Positions 16,763-28,945 are shown, counted from the first letter of the stretch. The stretch: 64,000 bases of DNA from CAIXSC01 sp046349915 (GCA_046349915.1 JAXMBL010000003.1:1240001-1304000), one strand, 5' to 3'. Translations and numbers: made by a program. The notes: a model not told the origin generated them from the letters alone.

Positions 16763-18433
16763 ATGTCGATGCATACTCAGTATCAAACAGCCGTGATTCG
16801 GGAGTTACGCGACCAGCAGGTGCGGTTTGCTCCACGGCATAAGAAGCTGGATCAGATGAATCGCGCCGAGCGATTGTTGAGCGAAATCGATGCGGCGCGT
16901 CAGTATACGTACGAATATTTGTGCTTCCGGATCACCGACTATCGCCCCGATGCCTCACGGAATTCGCCAATCTCGGGCCGCGATCTCCGCCACGACCTGC
17001 GTCTATTCGTCGAAGATGTCTCCGAGTCGGCGGAATTGAAGGCGGAGGAAGTGGGTGAGCCGGTCCATACGGTGCACGATTTGACGAAGATGTTCAATGT
17101 CTCGATCAAGACCATCCAGCGGTGGCGAGATCAAGGGCTGGTGAGTCGGCACTTCTTGTTTGGCGGTCGGAAACGATTGGGTTTTTTGCGGAGCAGCGTC
17201 GAGCGGTTCGTGGCTCGCAATCCACGGCAGGTCGATCGCGGGTCGAAATTTACGCAAATGTCCGTGGAAGAGCGCGAGTCGATTATCGAAAGAGCTCGGC
17301 GGCTGGCGAAGACAGGCGCCTGTCCCTCCGAGGTGGCTCGTCGAGTGGCCCGGCAGTGCTCGCGGAGCGTCGAAACGGTGCGGTACACGCTCTGCCAATT
17401 TGATGGGGCTCACCCCGAACTGGCGGTTTTCCCGCAGCGGCAAGCGTGGCTGGGGCCGGAAGATCGTGCCGCGGTATACCAGAAATACTTGGCCGGCGAA
17501 GGAGTGGAGCAGATTGCTCGACAGCTGGGACGTACTCGGTCCAGCGTCTATCGCATCGTGAACGAAATGCGAGGCGGTCGGATCGCGGAATTGCCCCTGG
17601 ATTTCATTCCCAATCCTGAATTCGAGCGAAAAGGCGCCGAAGAGCGGATCATGGCGCCGCTGCCGGAGGGGACCGACGAAGGGCGACGGACTCGTGCGCC
17701 CGCGGGGCTTCCCACGTACCTGGCTTCGCTCTACGAGGTGCCGTTATTGACCCGCGACCAGGAAACTCATCTGTTCCGTCAGTTCAATTACCTGAAGTTT
17801 CGCGCGCATCAGCTCCGTGGTCTGCTGGACCCGGTGCGCCCTAAGGTCGCGCTGATGGACGAAATTGAACGGCTTTACGGACAGGCGGTGGAAGTGAAAA
17901 ACCGGCTGATCCAAAGCAATTTGCGGCTGGTGGTTTCGATCGCCAAACGCCACGTGACTGCGAACGACGACTTCTTTAGTTTGGTGAGCGACGGGAATAT
18001 GTCGCTGTTTCGAGCGGTGGAGAAATTTGATTACGGTCGAGGCAATAAATTCAGCACATATGCGACTTGGTCCATCATGAAGAACTACGCGCGTAGCATT
18101 CCCGAAGAGGTGAAGCAACGCGACCGGTTCCGCACGAGCCATGACGAGATGTTTCTCGCGACGGAGGATGTTCGAGTGGACCAGTGGGAGCGGGAGCGAG
18201 TGCAGGGGACGCTGGAGCAGCAGATTTCCCGCATTTTGACTCGCTTGGATGATCGTGAACAGAAGATCATCGTCAGTCGATTTGGCCTGAACGCGGAAAG
18301 CGTCCCGCAGACGTTGCAAGAGGTCGGGGCTGAGATGGGAGTGACGAAGGAGCGAGTGCGTCAGATTGAGGCGCGAGCGCTGAGTAAGTTGCGGCAGGCG
18401 GCGGCGGACGAGCGGATCGAACTCCCGGAGTGA
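16763..18433 (+). CDS. Sigma-70 family factor with extra N-terminal helix-turn-helix domains
   Basis: A 556-residue sigma factor from the ATG at 16763 (GAGGTG just upstream). Conserved parts: region 1.2 (LPTYLASLYEVPLLTRDQET), region 2 (NLRLVVSIAKRHVTANDD, then DGNMSLFRAVEKFDYGRGNK and FSTYATWSIMKNYARSIP) and region 4 (LDDREQKIIVSRFGL, GVTKERVRQIEARALSKLRQ). Only about 45 residues separate 2.4 from 4, so the normal region-3 HTH is missing. The first 270 residues hold three HTH-like segments: a MerR-like one (about 102-150, TVHDLTKMFNVSIKTIQRWR), one at about 160-205, and one at about 225-262 (GEGVEQIARQLGRTRSSVYR). It may recognise promoters with these added domains. Not a standard RpoD. Confidence 0.88.
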   Translation: MSMHTQYQTAVIRELRDQQVRFAPRHKKLDQMNRAERLLSEIDAARQYTYEYLCFRITDYRPDASRNSPISGRDLRHDLRLFVEDVSESAELKAEEVGEPVHTVHDLTKMFNVSIKTIQRWRDQGLVSRHFLFGGRKRLGFLRSSVERFVARNPRQVDRGSKFTQMSVEERESIIERARRLAKTGACPSEVARRVARQCSRSVETVRYTLCQFDGAHPELAVFPQRQAWLGPEDRAAVYQKYLAGEGVEQIARQLGRTRSSVYRIVNEMRGGRIAELPLDFIPNPEFERKGAEERIMAPLPEGTDEGRRTRAPAGLPTYLASLYEVPLLTRDQETHLFRQFNYLKFRAHQLRGLLDPVRPKVALMDEIERLYGQAVEVKNRLIQSNLRLVVSIAKRHVTANDDFFSLVSDGNMSLFRAVEKFDYGRGNKFSTYATWSIMKNYARSIPEEVKQRDRFRTSHDEMFLATEDVRVDQWERERVQGTLEQQISRILTRLDDREQKIIVSRFGLNAESVPQTLQEVGAEMGVTKERVRQIEARALSKLRQAAADERIELPE

Positions 18434-18535
18434 GCGAGTCGATTAATCTCTGAAAGAGGGGGAGTGCTGGCTTTTCAGCCGATTCAGGGCTCAAGTCATC
18501 GGGTTTCCCGAGCCGAAACTGGGTCGAATACCTCG

Positions 18536-18580
18536 AACTCGCTCGCCGGTGGGTTGCTGCCGACGAGCGAGTTTGGTTTA
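18536..18580 (+). terminator. Intrinsic terminator after the sigma factor gene
   Basis: Ten-bp perfect stem AACTCGCTCG / CGAGCGAGTT (18536-18545 with 18564-18573), followed by TTTGGTTTA. It lies 103 bp after the sigma factor stop and just before the tRNA promoter region. Confidence 0.6.
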
Positions 18581-18608
18581 ATTCGGCAGTCTCCGGCGAA
18601 TTTCGCTC

Positions 18609-18636
18609 TTGCGAAGGTTGTCGCGGTCGTTATATT
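18609..18636 (+). promoter_or_regulatory. Probable promoter of the tRNA-tuf operon
   Basis: TTGCGA (18609-18614), 16-bp spacer, TATATT (18631-18636). Initiation would fall near 18643, about 20 nt before the first tRNA, a natural distance for a tRNA operon leader. Confidence 0.45.
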
Positions 18637-18662
18637 TGCCGGTTTTCCGTAAAAGGGGACAC

Positions 18663-18735
18663 GCCAGCGTAGCTCAATTGGCAGAGCAGCTGATTTGTAA
18701 TCAGCAGGTTGTGGGTTCAAGTCCCTTCGCTGGCT
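18663..18735 (+). tRNA. tRNA-Thr (anticodon TGT)
   Basis: A 73-nt cloverleaf: acceptor GCCAGCG / CGCTGGC, D-arm AGCTCAATTGGCAGAGC, anticodon stem-loop CTGATTTGTAATCAG with TGT, T-arm GGTTCAAGTCC, discriminator T. CCA is not encoded. First of four tandem tRNA genes ahead of tuf, matching E. coli thrU-tyrU-glyT-thrT order. Confidence 0.97.
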
Positions 18736-18843
18736 CTGGCAGGCGGAACGTCGAGTGCGGGGCGTTGCGATCCGGCGGCTACGGTTGGAGAGAAGGTGAA
18801 AGTGTCGGAGGAGAGAGAGACAAGGTTCACGAGTTGACAACGC

Positions 18844-18926
<83 letters not shown>

Positions 18927-19065
18927 CTGTGCGAGTGACGCGAGTCAGTGGAGATTCAAGTCAGTGGAGTTACGAGAGCGAGTAGGGTTTCGAGGTTGAT
19001 TGTTGGGATAATGCAGAGCGGGTTGAAGTCAAGCGAGGTGGATTGAGGTTGGTTGGATAGTGTTC

Positions 19066-19136
19066 GCGGGTGTAGTTCAATGGTAGAACGGCAGCCTTCC
19101 AAGCTGCACACGAGGGTTCGATTCCCTTCACCCGCT
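19066..19136 (+). tRNA. tRNA-Gly (anticodon TCC)
   Basis: A 71-nt tRNA: acceptor GCGGGTG / CACCCGC, anticodon stem-loop GCAGCCTTCCAAGCTGC with TCC, T-arm GGTTCGATTCC, discriminator T. Confidence 0.97.
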
Positions 19137-19327
19137 CTTTTCGAACGCATGTCTGTCGGGTGGGCTGGATCGCGATTTGCTCGGGTGGCCGTTGGTTGGC
19201 CTGGATGGATCGCGAAATAGCGATTGCGGACTGGGGTGTGTTTGGAGAAGCGTCGGCGAGGGTAGGTAGGCGAGGCGTCTGGCCAGTGACGTCTTTGAGG
19301 CCTGCGGCCGGTAGTGCCTTGTGGCCT

Positions 19328-19400
<73 letters not shown>

Positions 19401-19487
19401 CTTCGAGGAAGTCGGCGACTGGCGAATTGCGGACAGTTTGGTAAGGGTATTTTTCACGAGAACCACGCACACAGGTAGTAGAAAAAA

Positions 19488-20684
19488 ATGGCGAAGGAGA
19501 AATTCGAACGGACAAAACCGCACTGCAACGTCGGTACGATTGGTCACATTGACCACGGCAAGACGACGCTGACCAGCGCGATCCTGGCTGTGCAGGCAGC
19601 CAAGAACTTGGCCAAGGCCAAGGCTTACTCCGAAATCGCGAAGGGTGGTACGGTCCGCGACCAGACCAAGACGGTGACGATCGCTGTCGCGCACGTCGAG
19701 TATGAGACGGACAAGCGTCACTATGCTCACATCGACTGCCCGGGCCACGCCGACTTTATCAAGAACATGATCACCGGCGCCGCTCAGATGGACGGTGCGA
19801 TCCTGGTCGTGTCGGCCGCTGACGGCCCGATGCCTCAGACGAAGGAGCACGTGCTGCTCGCTCGCCAAGTGAACGTGCCCGCGCTCGTTTGCTTCATGAA
19901 CAAGATCGACCTGGTCGATGATCCGGACTTGTTGGATCTCGTGGAGATGGAAATCCGCGATCTGCTCAACAAGTACGGCTTCCCGGGCAACGATGTGCCG
20001 ATCATTCGCGGTTGCGCGTTGCCGGCCTACAACAATCCGGCCGATCCGGCTGCCTCGAAGTGCATTAGCGATCTGATGGACGCGGTTGATGCGTACATCC
20101 CGCAACCGCACCGCGAAGAAGACAAGCCGTTCCTCATGGCGATCGAAGACGTGTTCTCAATCGAAGGTCGCGGTACCGTGGCCACTGGTCGTATTGAGCG
20201 CGGCATGGTCAAGGTCGGCGACGAAGTCCAGATCATTGGTCTGCGTCCCGATCCGATGAAGACGACGGTGACGGGCGTGGAAATGTTCCGCAAGGAACTG
20301 GGTGAGGGCAAGGCTGGCGACAACGTCGGCTGCTTGCTCCGCGGTGTGAAGCGCGAGGAAATCGAGCGTGGTCAGGTGTTGGCCAAGGCCGGTTCGATCA
20401 CTCCTCACACCAAGTTCGAGGCGGAAGTGTACTGCTTGTCGAAGGATGAAGGTGGTCGCCACACTCCGTTCTTCAGCGGCTACCGCCCTCAGTTCTACTT
20501 CCGCACCACCGACGTGACGGGTGCTGCTAACTTGGTGGGCGCAGAAATGTGCATGCCGGGTGACAACGTCAAGGTCACGGTCGAGTTGGGCAAGCCGATT
20601 GCCATGGACGACGGCGTTCGCTTCGCGATTCGCGAAGGTGGACGCACGGTTGGCTCGGGCGTCGTCACGAAGATTCTCGAGTAA
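19488..20684 (+). CDS. tuf: Elongation factor Tu
   Basis: EF-Tu, the GTPase that delivers aminoacyl-tRNA to the ribosomal A site; 398 residues, normal length. G-motifs: GHIDHGKT (19-26), DCPGH (83-87), NKID (138-141). Domains 2 and 3 are well conserved (FSIEGRGTVATGRIERG, EAEVYCLSKDEGGRHTPFF). Switch I is unusual: the classical RGIT block is replaced by TKTVTIAVAHVEY (60-72) after a shortened AKGGTVRDQ segment, and the P-loop has Ile in GHID where Val is normal. I recall the same type in other planctomycetes, so it is probably lineage-specific rather than damaged. It follows four tRNA genes and precedes tRNA-Trp and secE. Codons are strongly biased (CTG, GGC, AAG), as expected for high expression. 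Confidence 0.98.
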   Translation: MAKEKFERTKPHCNVGTIGHIDHGKTTLTSAILAVQAAKNLAKAKAYSEIAKGGTVRDQTKTVTIAVAHVEYETDKRHYAHIDCPGHADFIKNMITGAAQMDGAILVVSAADGPMPQTKEHVLLARQVNVPALVCFMNKIDLVDDPDLLDLVEMEIRDLLNKYGFPGNDVPIIRGCALPAYNNPADPAASKCISDLMDAVDAYIPQPHREEDKPFLMAIEDVFSIEGRGTVATGRIERGMVKVGDEVQIIGLRPDPMKTTVTGVEMFRKELGEGKAGDNVGCLLRGVKREEIERGQVLAKAGSITPHTKFEAEVYCLSKDEGGRHTPFFSGYRPQFYFRTTDVTGAANLVGAEMCMPGDNVKVTVELGKPIAMDDGVRFAIREGGRTVGSGVVTKILE

Positions 20685-20733
20685 TAATCGAGTTGGTATT
20701 GACGGCCGGGGAGTAAATGCCGTCCATTTGGAA

Positions 20734-20759
20734 GGCGGGGTCGTTCGCTCGGCCCCGCC
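20734..20759 (+). terminator. Strong hairpin between tuf and tRNA-Trp
   Basis: Stem GGCGGGGTCG / CGGCCCCGCC (10 bp with one G-T pair) and loop TTCGCT. No T-tract follows, so it may be an RNA-stability or processing hairpin rather than a true terminator. Confidence 0.4.
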
Positions 20760-20791
20760 GCTTCGCTGGATGGTCCTGCCTGGCGCGTTAC

Positions 20792-20864
20792 AGGGGTGTA
20801 GCTCAATTGGTAGAGCACTGGTCTCCAAAACCAGCGGTTGCGGGTTCGATTCCTGCCGCCCCTG
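20792..20864 (+). tRNA. tRNA-Trp (anticodon CCA)
   Basis: A 73-nt tRNA: acceptor AGGGGTG / CGCCCCT (one G-T pair), anticodon stem-loop CTGGTCTCCAAAACCAG with CCA, T-arm GGTTCGATTCC, discriminator G. Its position between tuf and secE is the conserved bacterial one. Confidence 0.97.
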
Positions 20865-20903
20865 CTGTGGCCCGTTGAGTACGATACGGTACGGGAAACG
20901 TCG

Positions 20904-21341
20904 ATGTCCACTGAGAAAACCGCCGTTGCCAATTCAGTGATGACTGAATTGTTTCAGGTCGGAGTCTATAAGCGTAGCCAAGGGCGGATCACGCGGCAGG
21001 CGACCTTCGGGGCGCTAGCGTTCGCGATTGCCGTGGGTGCGTGGCGGCTCCATGGATACCAGGAAGGCGCCGAGTGGTTCTCGGGTTCGCGCTTTGCGGT
21101 ACCGCTCGTCATTCTTGCGGTAGGCCTCTGGATGGCCTATCGGCTCGTCAACTACCCGCGGTTCGCCGACTTCCTCATCGCGGTCGAAGCGGAAATGAAC
21201 AAAGTGTCGTGGCCCTCGCGTGGCGAACTCTATCGCAGCGCGTTCGTGGTCATCTTTGTTCTGTTCTCGCTGTCGGGCGCCTTGTTTGGATTCGACGTGC
21301 TGTGGCGCCTGATCTTCCAGTTGATCGGCGTTGTTCAATAG
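20904..21341 (+). CDS. secE: Preprotein translocase subunit SecE
   Basis: SecE, the small essential clamp of the SecYEG translocon; 145 residues from the ATG at 20904 (the frame opens earlier, inside tRNA-Trp, and that part is excluded). The conserved core is at the C-terminus: amphipathic segment YPRFADFLIAVEAEMNKVSW, the invariant KVSWPSRGE, and the final membrane helix (AFVVIFVLFSLSGALFGFDV). Two additional N-terminal membrane helices (about residues 33-53 and 64-84) make a three-helix form as in E. coli, rather than the minimal one-helix type. The next gene, nusG, begins 14 nt after the stop. Confidence 0.95.
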   Translation: MSTEKTAVANSVMTELFQVGVYKRSQGRITRQATFGALAFAIAVGAWRLHGYQEGAEWFSGSRFAVPLVILAVGLWMAYRLVNYPRFADFLIAVEAEMNKVSWPSRGELYRSAFVVIFVLFSLSGALFGFDVLWRLIFQLIGVVQ

Positions 21342-21354
21342 CGGGAGTGTGAAA

Positions 21355-22155
21355 GTGGTCAGTGATAACAGCGCCAATTCCGAATTCAGTGACGACGCCG
21401 AGCCAGTTGGGCCAGGGGCATCGTCAGCTGGCGGCGATGAATCGTCCAATGGCGACGTTTCGTCGTCGGAGGCGGTGAGCCAGCGGGATTTGGATGCGAG
21501 TTCGCAGGTCGGCGACGATGATGCGGATCTCGACGAAGCACTCGATGCCGTGCCGGAGGACGATGGTCCTGTAGAGCCGATCGAGTATGTGGAAGAGCCC
21601 GAACAGGCGGATGCGGACCGCGAATGGTACATCCTGAAGGTTCAGGTCAACCGTGAGGATTCGATTCGGGATGCCCTTCTGCGTCGAGTGCGCATTGCAG
21701 GACTCGAGCGATTTTTCGGCGAGATTATCGTACCCACGGAAGATGTTGCCGAGTTTAATAAGAACGGTAAGCGCCGGATCGTCAAGAAGAAGCTCTATCC
21801 GGGCTACTTGCTCGTCCATATGGCGCTGAATGACGAGACATGGTTCGTTGTTCGAGAAACGTCTGGGATCGGCGACTTCACGGGTTCCGCGGGTAAGCCT
21901 TCCGTGATGCCAGCTCATGAAGTGGAAAAGATCTTGCGGGCAATGAAGCCTCAAGACGACGGTGCGGGGCAGGTCCGAACTGCGATTCCGTTCAAGGTGG
22001 CGGATCGGGTGCGAGTGAAGGAAGGATACTTCCTGAACTTCGAGGGGGAGATCTCGGCCATCGATCAAGCTCATGGCCGCGTGACTGTGATGATCAATAT
22101 TTTTGGTCGTCCAAATCCTGTCGAATTGGATCACTGGCAGATCGAGGCGGTGTAG
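21355..22155 (+). CDS. nusG: Transcription termination/antitermination factor NusG
   Basis: NusG binds RNA polymerase and links it to Rho or the ribosome. The GTG at 21355 is chosen because GGGAG lies 7 nt upstream, giving 266 residues; a GTG at 21349 is too near that site. The NGN domain starts at about residue 90 (REWYILKVQVNREDSIRDAL, then KKKLYPGYLLVHM) and the KOW domain ends the protein (DRVRVKEGYFLNFEGEISAI, IFGRPNPVELDHWQIEAV). The first 85 residues are a low-complexity, strongly acidic Asp/Glu/Ser extension absent from E. coli NusG. Fourteen nt separate it from secE. Confidence 0.95.
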   Translation: MVSDNSANSEFSDDAEPVGPGASSAGGDESSNGDVSSSEAVSQRDLDASSQVGDDDADLDEALDAVPEDDGPVEPIEYVEEPEQADADREWYILKVQVNREDSIRDALLRRVRIAGLERFFGEIIVPTEDVAEFNKNGKRRIVKKKLYPGYLLVHMALNDETWFVVRETSGIGDFTGSAGKPSVMPAHEVEKILRAMKPQDDGAGQVRTAIPFKVADRVRVKEGYFLNFEGEISAIDQAHGRVTVMINIFGRPNPVELDHWQIEAV

Positions 22156-22494
22156 CAGCCGGCTGGCCGCGCGGTTGGATCGGCAGACGCTGGCTAGATC
22201 CTCAAACCTTACTCAAGGGGCGTTTGGCTCTGGCGATAAGTGGTTTCAGGATATGTGGTTATGTGGTCTGTTTCGGGTCGGGATGTAGAGGGCATGGCGG
22301 TGGGGTTGACCACCGTTGATAGTGGAATCATTGGTTGGTTTTGGTAGGCTAGGTGGGTTGCGACAGGGACCGCGTCAACGCATGTTGGTGGGGCTTCTCG
22401 CAGCCGAAAATGAATAATTCTTGGTACGGGGCTTGACGGCGAGCCTCCTACAGCGGAAAAAGTTTCGTTTCTACGACTCTCAACGGGCACGGTC
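22156..22494. other. nusG-rplK intergenic leader
   Basis: 339 bp without a gene. It probably contains the L11/L1 operon promoter and leader, where ribosomal protein L1 often represses its own operon. I could not identify an L1-binding fold or a convincing promoter: a TTGACG at 22433-22438 lacks a matching -10. Confidence 0.45.
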
Positions 22495-22926
22495 ATGGCG
22501 AAGCAACGGCAACTGGTAGGCCAAGCGAAGTTTCAGGTTCCGGGTGGGCAAGCGACGCCAGCTCCGCCAGTCGGTACTTCGTTGGGTAAGTTTGGTATCA
22601 ACTTGGGGCAGTTCGTCTCGCAGTTCAATGAACGGACTCGCGAGTTCAACGGAACTCCGATTCCGGTAATTGTTACCGTATACAGCGATCGTACGTTTGA
22701 GTTCATCACCAAGAGCCCCCCGGCGTCGGCTTTGCTGAAAATGGCGGCTGGCATCGCGAAGGGTGCGGGTGTTCCGAACAAGGATAAGGTCGGTAAGGTC
22801 ACTCGGGCGCAGGTTGAGGAAATCTGCAAGAAGAAGAAGGATGACCTGAATGCTCGCGACATTCCGCACGCAATGCGGATGATCGAGGGGACGGCTCGCA
22901 GCATGGGCATTGAGGTAGTGGACTGA
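22495..22926 (+). CDS. rplK: 50S ribosomal protein uL11
   Basis: uL11, 143 residues, builds the base of the ribosomal stalk with L10 and binds the GTPase-associated rRNA. The N-terminal domain has TPAPPVGTSLGKFGINLGQF; the C-terminal rRNA-binding domain has ITKSPPASALLKMAAGIAKG and RMIEGTARSMGIEV. The residue after PPVG is Thr28, where most bacteria have Pro, a position reported to contact thiopeptide antibiotics. ATG start at 22495, no obvious strong Shine-Dalgarno. Confidence 0.97.
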   Translation: MAKQRQLVGQAKFQVPGGQATPAPPVGTSLGKFGINLGQFVSQFNERTREFNGTPIPVIVTVYSDRTFEFITKSPPASALLKMAAGIAKGAGVPNKDKVGKVTRAQVEEICKKKKDDLNARDIPHAMRMIEGTARSMGIEVVD

Positions 22927-23110
22927 GCCAGATTTGGTTGGCCGCCCTTGCGTGGTCGGTCGTTGGGGCTCGTCTTTGTACTGGTGTTGTTGGCGGTGGA
23001 GTGAGTTAGGTTCGACGGCTGTCGAGGTGGTTCCTGGCGAAGTGGCTGCAGGAGCCGGTAATTGGCGGCTAAGTTGGGCTGGTGATCGCCTGGAAGGGTT
23101 TGGCAAGACA

Positions 23111-23797
23111 ATGGCTAAGCAGACCAAGAAATATAAAGCGATGGCGGCGAAGCAGGTGCCCGATGCGGTGCCTTTGACTCAGGCCGTTGATATCCTGAAG
23201 GGTTACGGCGCGGTCGGAGCGAAGAAGTTCGACGAGTCGGTCGAGATACATGTTCGGCTGGGCGTTGATCCCAAGCAGGCTGATCAGATCGTACGCGGCT
23301 CGGTTGTTCTTCCTCACGGTATTGGCCGTTCGCAGCGCGTGGTCGTTTTCGCCAAGGGCGCTTTGGCGGAGGCCGCGAAGGAAGCTGGTGCTGATTTGGT
23401 GGGTCAGGAGGATCTGGCCGCGAAGATCAAGGAAGGCTGGACGGAGTTTGATGTCTGCATTGCAGCTCCGGATATGATGGGATTAGTCGGGCCCCTAGGA
23501 AAGGTGCTTGGTCCTCGTGGTTTGATGCCTTCTCCTCGGGCTGGTACAGTGACGCCTGACGTGGCAAAGGTGGTGCGCGAGTACAAGGCTGGAAAGGTCG
23601 AGTTCCGCAATGATGACAGCGGTAATGTGCACGCTGTGGTCGGTCGGATGAGTTTCTCTGCGGATCGCTTGCGAGATAACATTCAAGCTTTCTTGGATTA
23701 TCTGATGAGTGTGAAGCCGAATTCCGTGAAGGGGGTCTACGTTCGCACGATTGCGATTTGTGCGACGATGTCTCCGAGTGTTCGGGTGGCTGCTTGA
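23111..23797 (+). CDS. rplA: 50S ribosomal protein uL1
   Basis: uL1, 228 residues, forms the mobile L1 stalk at the E site and is usually the translational repressor of the L11 operon. The ATG at 23111 is set by the family N-terminus (MAKQTKKYKAM) and a GAAGGG upstream; the open frame before it is not homologous. Signature segments: VDPKQADQIVRGSVVLPHGI, VGPLGKVLGPRGLMPSPRAG and FLDYLMSVKPNSVKG. It is 184 bp after rplK, a wider gap than the few bases common elsewhere, and 39 bp before rplJ. Confidence 0.97.
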   Translation: MAKQTKKYKAMAAKQVPDAVPLTQAVDILKGYGAVGAKKFDESVEIHVRLGVDPKQADQIVRGSVVLPHGIGRSQRVVVFAKGALAEAAKEAGADLVGQEDLAAKIKEGWTEFDVCIAAPDMMGLVGPLGKVLGPRGLMPSPRAGTVTPDVAKVVREYKAGKVEFRNDDSGNVHAVVGRMSFSADRLRDNIQAFLDYLMSVKPNSVKGVYVRTIAICATMSPSVRVAA

Positions 23798-23836
23798 AGT
23801 AGCGGCGGTGAATTTTAGCCGTGTCGGGGTGTTGGC

Positions 23837-24367
23837 ATGAGCAAGTATGTGAAGCAGTTGGTGACGAACGAGATCAAGTCGCGTTTGAACGGCGTGAATG
23901 ACGCGTTGTTGGTCAACGTCATCGGCCTGGATACAGACAAGACTTACCAGTTGCGGAAGAAACTCCGCGAAAAGAACATCAGCCTGCTGGTGGTGAAGAA
24001 CAGTCTCGCTCGACGTGCAACCGAGGGGACGCCTTTAGCGGGCGCCTTCGAAGGCATGAGCGGCTCTTCGGCCATCTGTTGGGGGGCTTCCGATTTCGTG
24101 CAGCTGGCCAAGGACATCGTCGCGATTCAAGAGGATCCGGCGTTTGAGAAATTGGAGAGCCGTGGCGGGATGATGGATCGGGAGCGTTTGTCTCCTGATC
24201 GCGTGAAGGAAGTCAGTAAGTGGCCGAGCCGTACGGAGCAGTTGAGCATCCTGTTGGGACAGATTATGTCGCCGGGATCGCAGTTGCTGTCTCAGTTGAC
24301 CGCGCCGGGTGGTGCGTTGGCGAGCCAGGTCAAGAAGAAATCCGAGGGGGACGAGGCTCAGTCTTAG
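23837..24367 (+). CDS. rplJ: 50S ribosomal protein uL10
   Basis: uL10, 176 residues, anchors the L7/L12 dimers of the ribosomal stalk to the ribosome. ATG at 23837. N-terminal rRNA-binding half (VTNEIKSRLNGVNDALLVNV, VVKNSLARRATEGTPLAGAF) and a C-terminal helical tail for L12 binding (QLLSQLTAPGGALASQVKKK). The order rplA-rplJ-rplL is conserved. The 39-bp gap from rplA leaves little room for the long regulatory leader found in E. coli. Confidence 0.96.
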   Translation: MSKYVKQLVTNEIKSRLNGVNDALLVNVIGLDTDKTYQLRKKLREKNISLLVVKNSLARRATEGTPLAGAFEGMSGSSAICWGASDFVQLAKDIVAIQEDPAFEKLESRGGMMDRERLSPDRVKEVSKWPSRTEQLSILLGQIMSPGSQLLSQLTAPGGALASQVKKKSEGDEAQS

Positions 24368-24530
24368 TGGCTGAGTGGGGTCGCAACGCGATTGGTTGTG
24401 TGGGGCGCGTTGAGGCCATTAAGGACGTGGAGGACGAGAGTCGCCACGCGTTCCCAAATCGTCTCCCCGCCTTGTGTTAATGAATTGGGTCTTAAGAAGA
24501 CTGGTCTGAAGAGAAAGGGACGTAGCCGCA

Positions 24531-24929
24531 ATGTCTGAAGCCGTATTGGAACCGGAACTGAAGGATTTGGGTGACAAGATCGCCAACCTGACGCTCAAGC
24601 AGGCCAAGTCGTTGAGCGACTACATTAAGTCGGAATATGGCATCGAGCCGGCTGCCGGCGGCGCCGTGATGATGGCTGCTGCCGCTGGTCCGGCTGCGGG
24701 TCCTGCCGCGCCGGTGAAGACGGAGTTCGATGTGGTCATGACCGCGCACGGCGACAAGAAGTTGGAAGTCGTCAAGGTCGTGAAGAACATCACGGGCGCT
24801 TCGCTGATGGACGCCAAGAAGATGGTCGATGCGCCTCCGGCCACGATCAAGCAAGGCGTTTCGGAAGATGAAGCCAAGAAGCTCAAGGCGGATTTGGAAG
24901 CTGCCGGCGCTACCGTGGAACTGAAGTAG
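24531..24929 (+). CDS. rplL: 50S ribosomal protein bL12 (L7/L12)
   Basis: bL12, 132 residues, present in several copies on the stalk and recruiting translation GTPases. N-terminal dimerisation helices (residues about 9-45), a flexible Ala/Gly/Pro hinge (AAAAGPAAGPAAPVKT) and the conserved C-terminal domain (EVVKVVKNITGASLMDAKKM, VDAPPATIKQGVSEDEAKKL). ATG at 24531, 163 bp after rplJ. Expected to be highly expressed; codons are strongly biased. Confidence 0.97.
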   Translation: MSEAVLEPELKDLGDKIANLTLKQAKSLSDYIKSEYGIEPAAGGAVMMAAAAGPAAGPAAPVKTEFDVVMTAHGDKKLEVVKVVKNITGASLMDAKKMVDAPPATIKQGVSEDEAKKLKADLEAAGATVELK

Positions 24930-25021
24930 TTCGAACTGAAGTAACCACGAACTTCGCTTTTTGGATTAGCCGCTGTCGAGTGGATGCTCGGTGGCGGCTC
25001 GGATGAAGCATGCTGAAATTG

Positions 25022-25072
25022 GCCGACTTTCGGGAATTTTCCCGCGTGGGTTCTTTGTGCCCTGAAGTCGGC
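25022..25072 (+). promoter_or_regulatory. Predicted branched RNA hairpin in the rplL-rpoB spacer
   Basis: An 8-bp outer stem GCCGACTT / AAGTCGGC (25022-25029 with 25065-25072) encloses two small hairpins: CGGGA / TCCCG (25031-25044) and GGG / CCC (25048-25062). It lies between rplL and rpoB, the place where E. coli has an attenuator and an RNase III site. Predicted by eye only; no T-tract, so processing or stability is more likely than termination. Confidence 0.45.
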
Positions 25073-25198
25073 TTGCGCGCATACTCAGTTCCAGTAGCCC
25101 AAAGGGTGGGTGCTGGTCGGCCGATTCGCAAGTGCGAGTAAAGAGCGGCTGGCCGGTACACACCCTTTCTGTTTTGACTCATCAAGAGGTCTCCCGAC

Positions 25199-28945
<3,747 letters not shown>

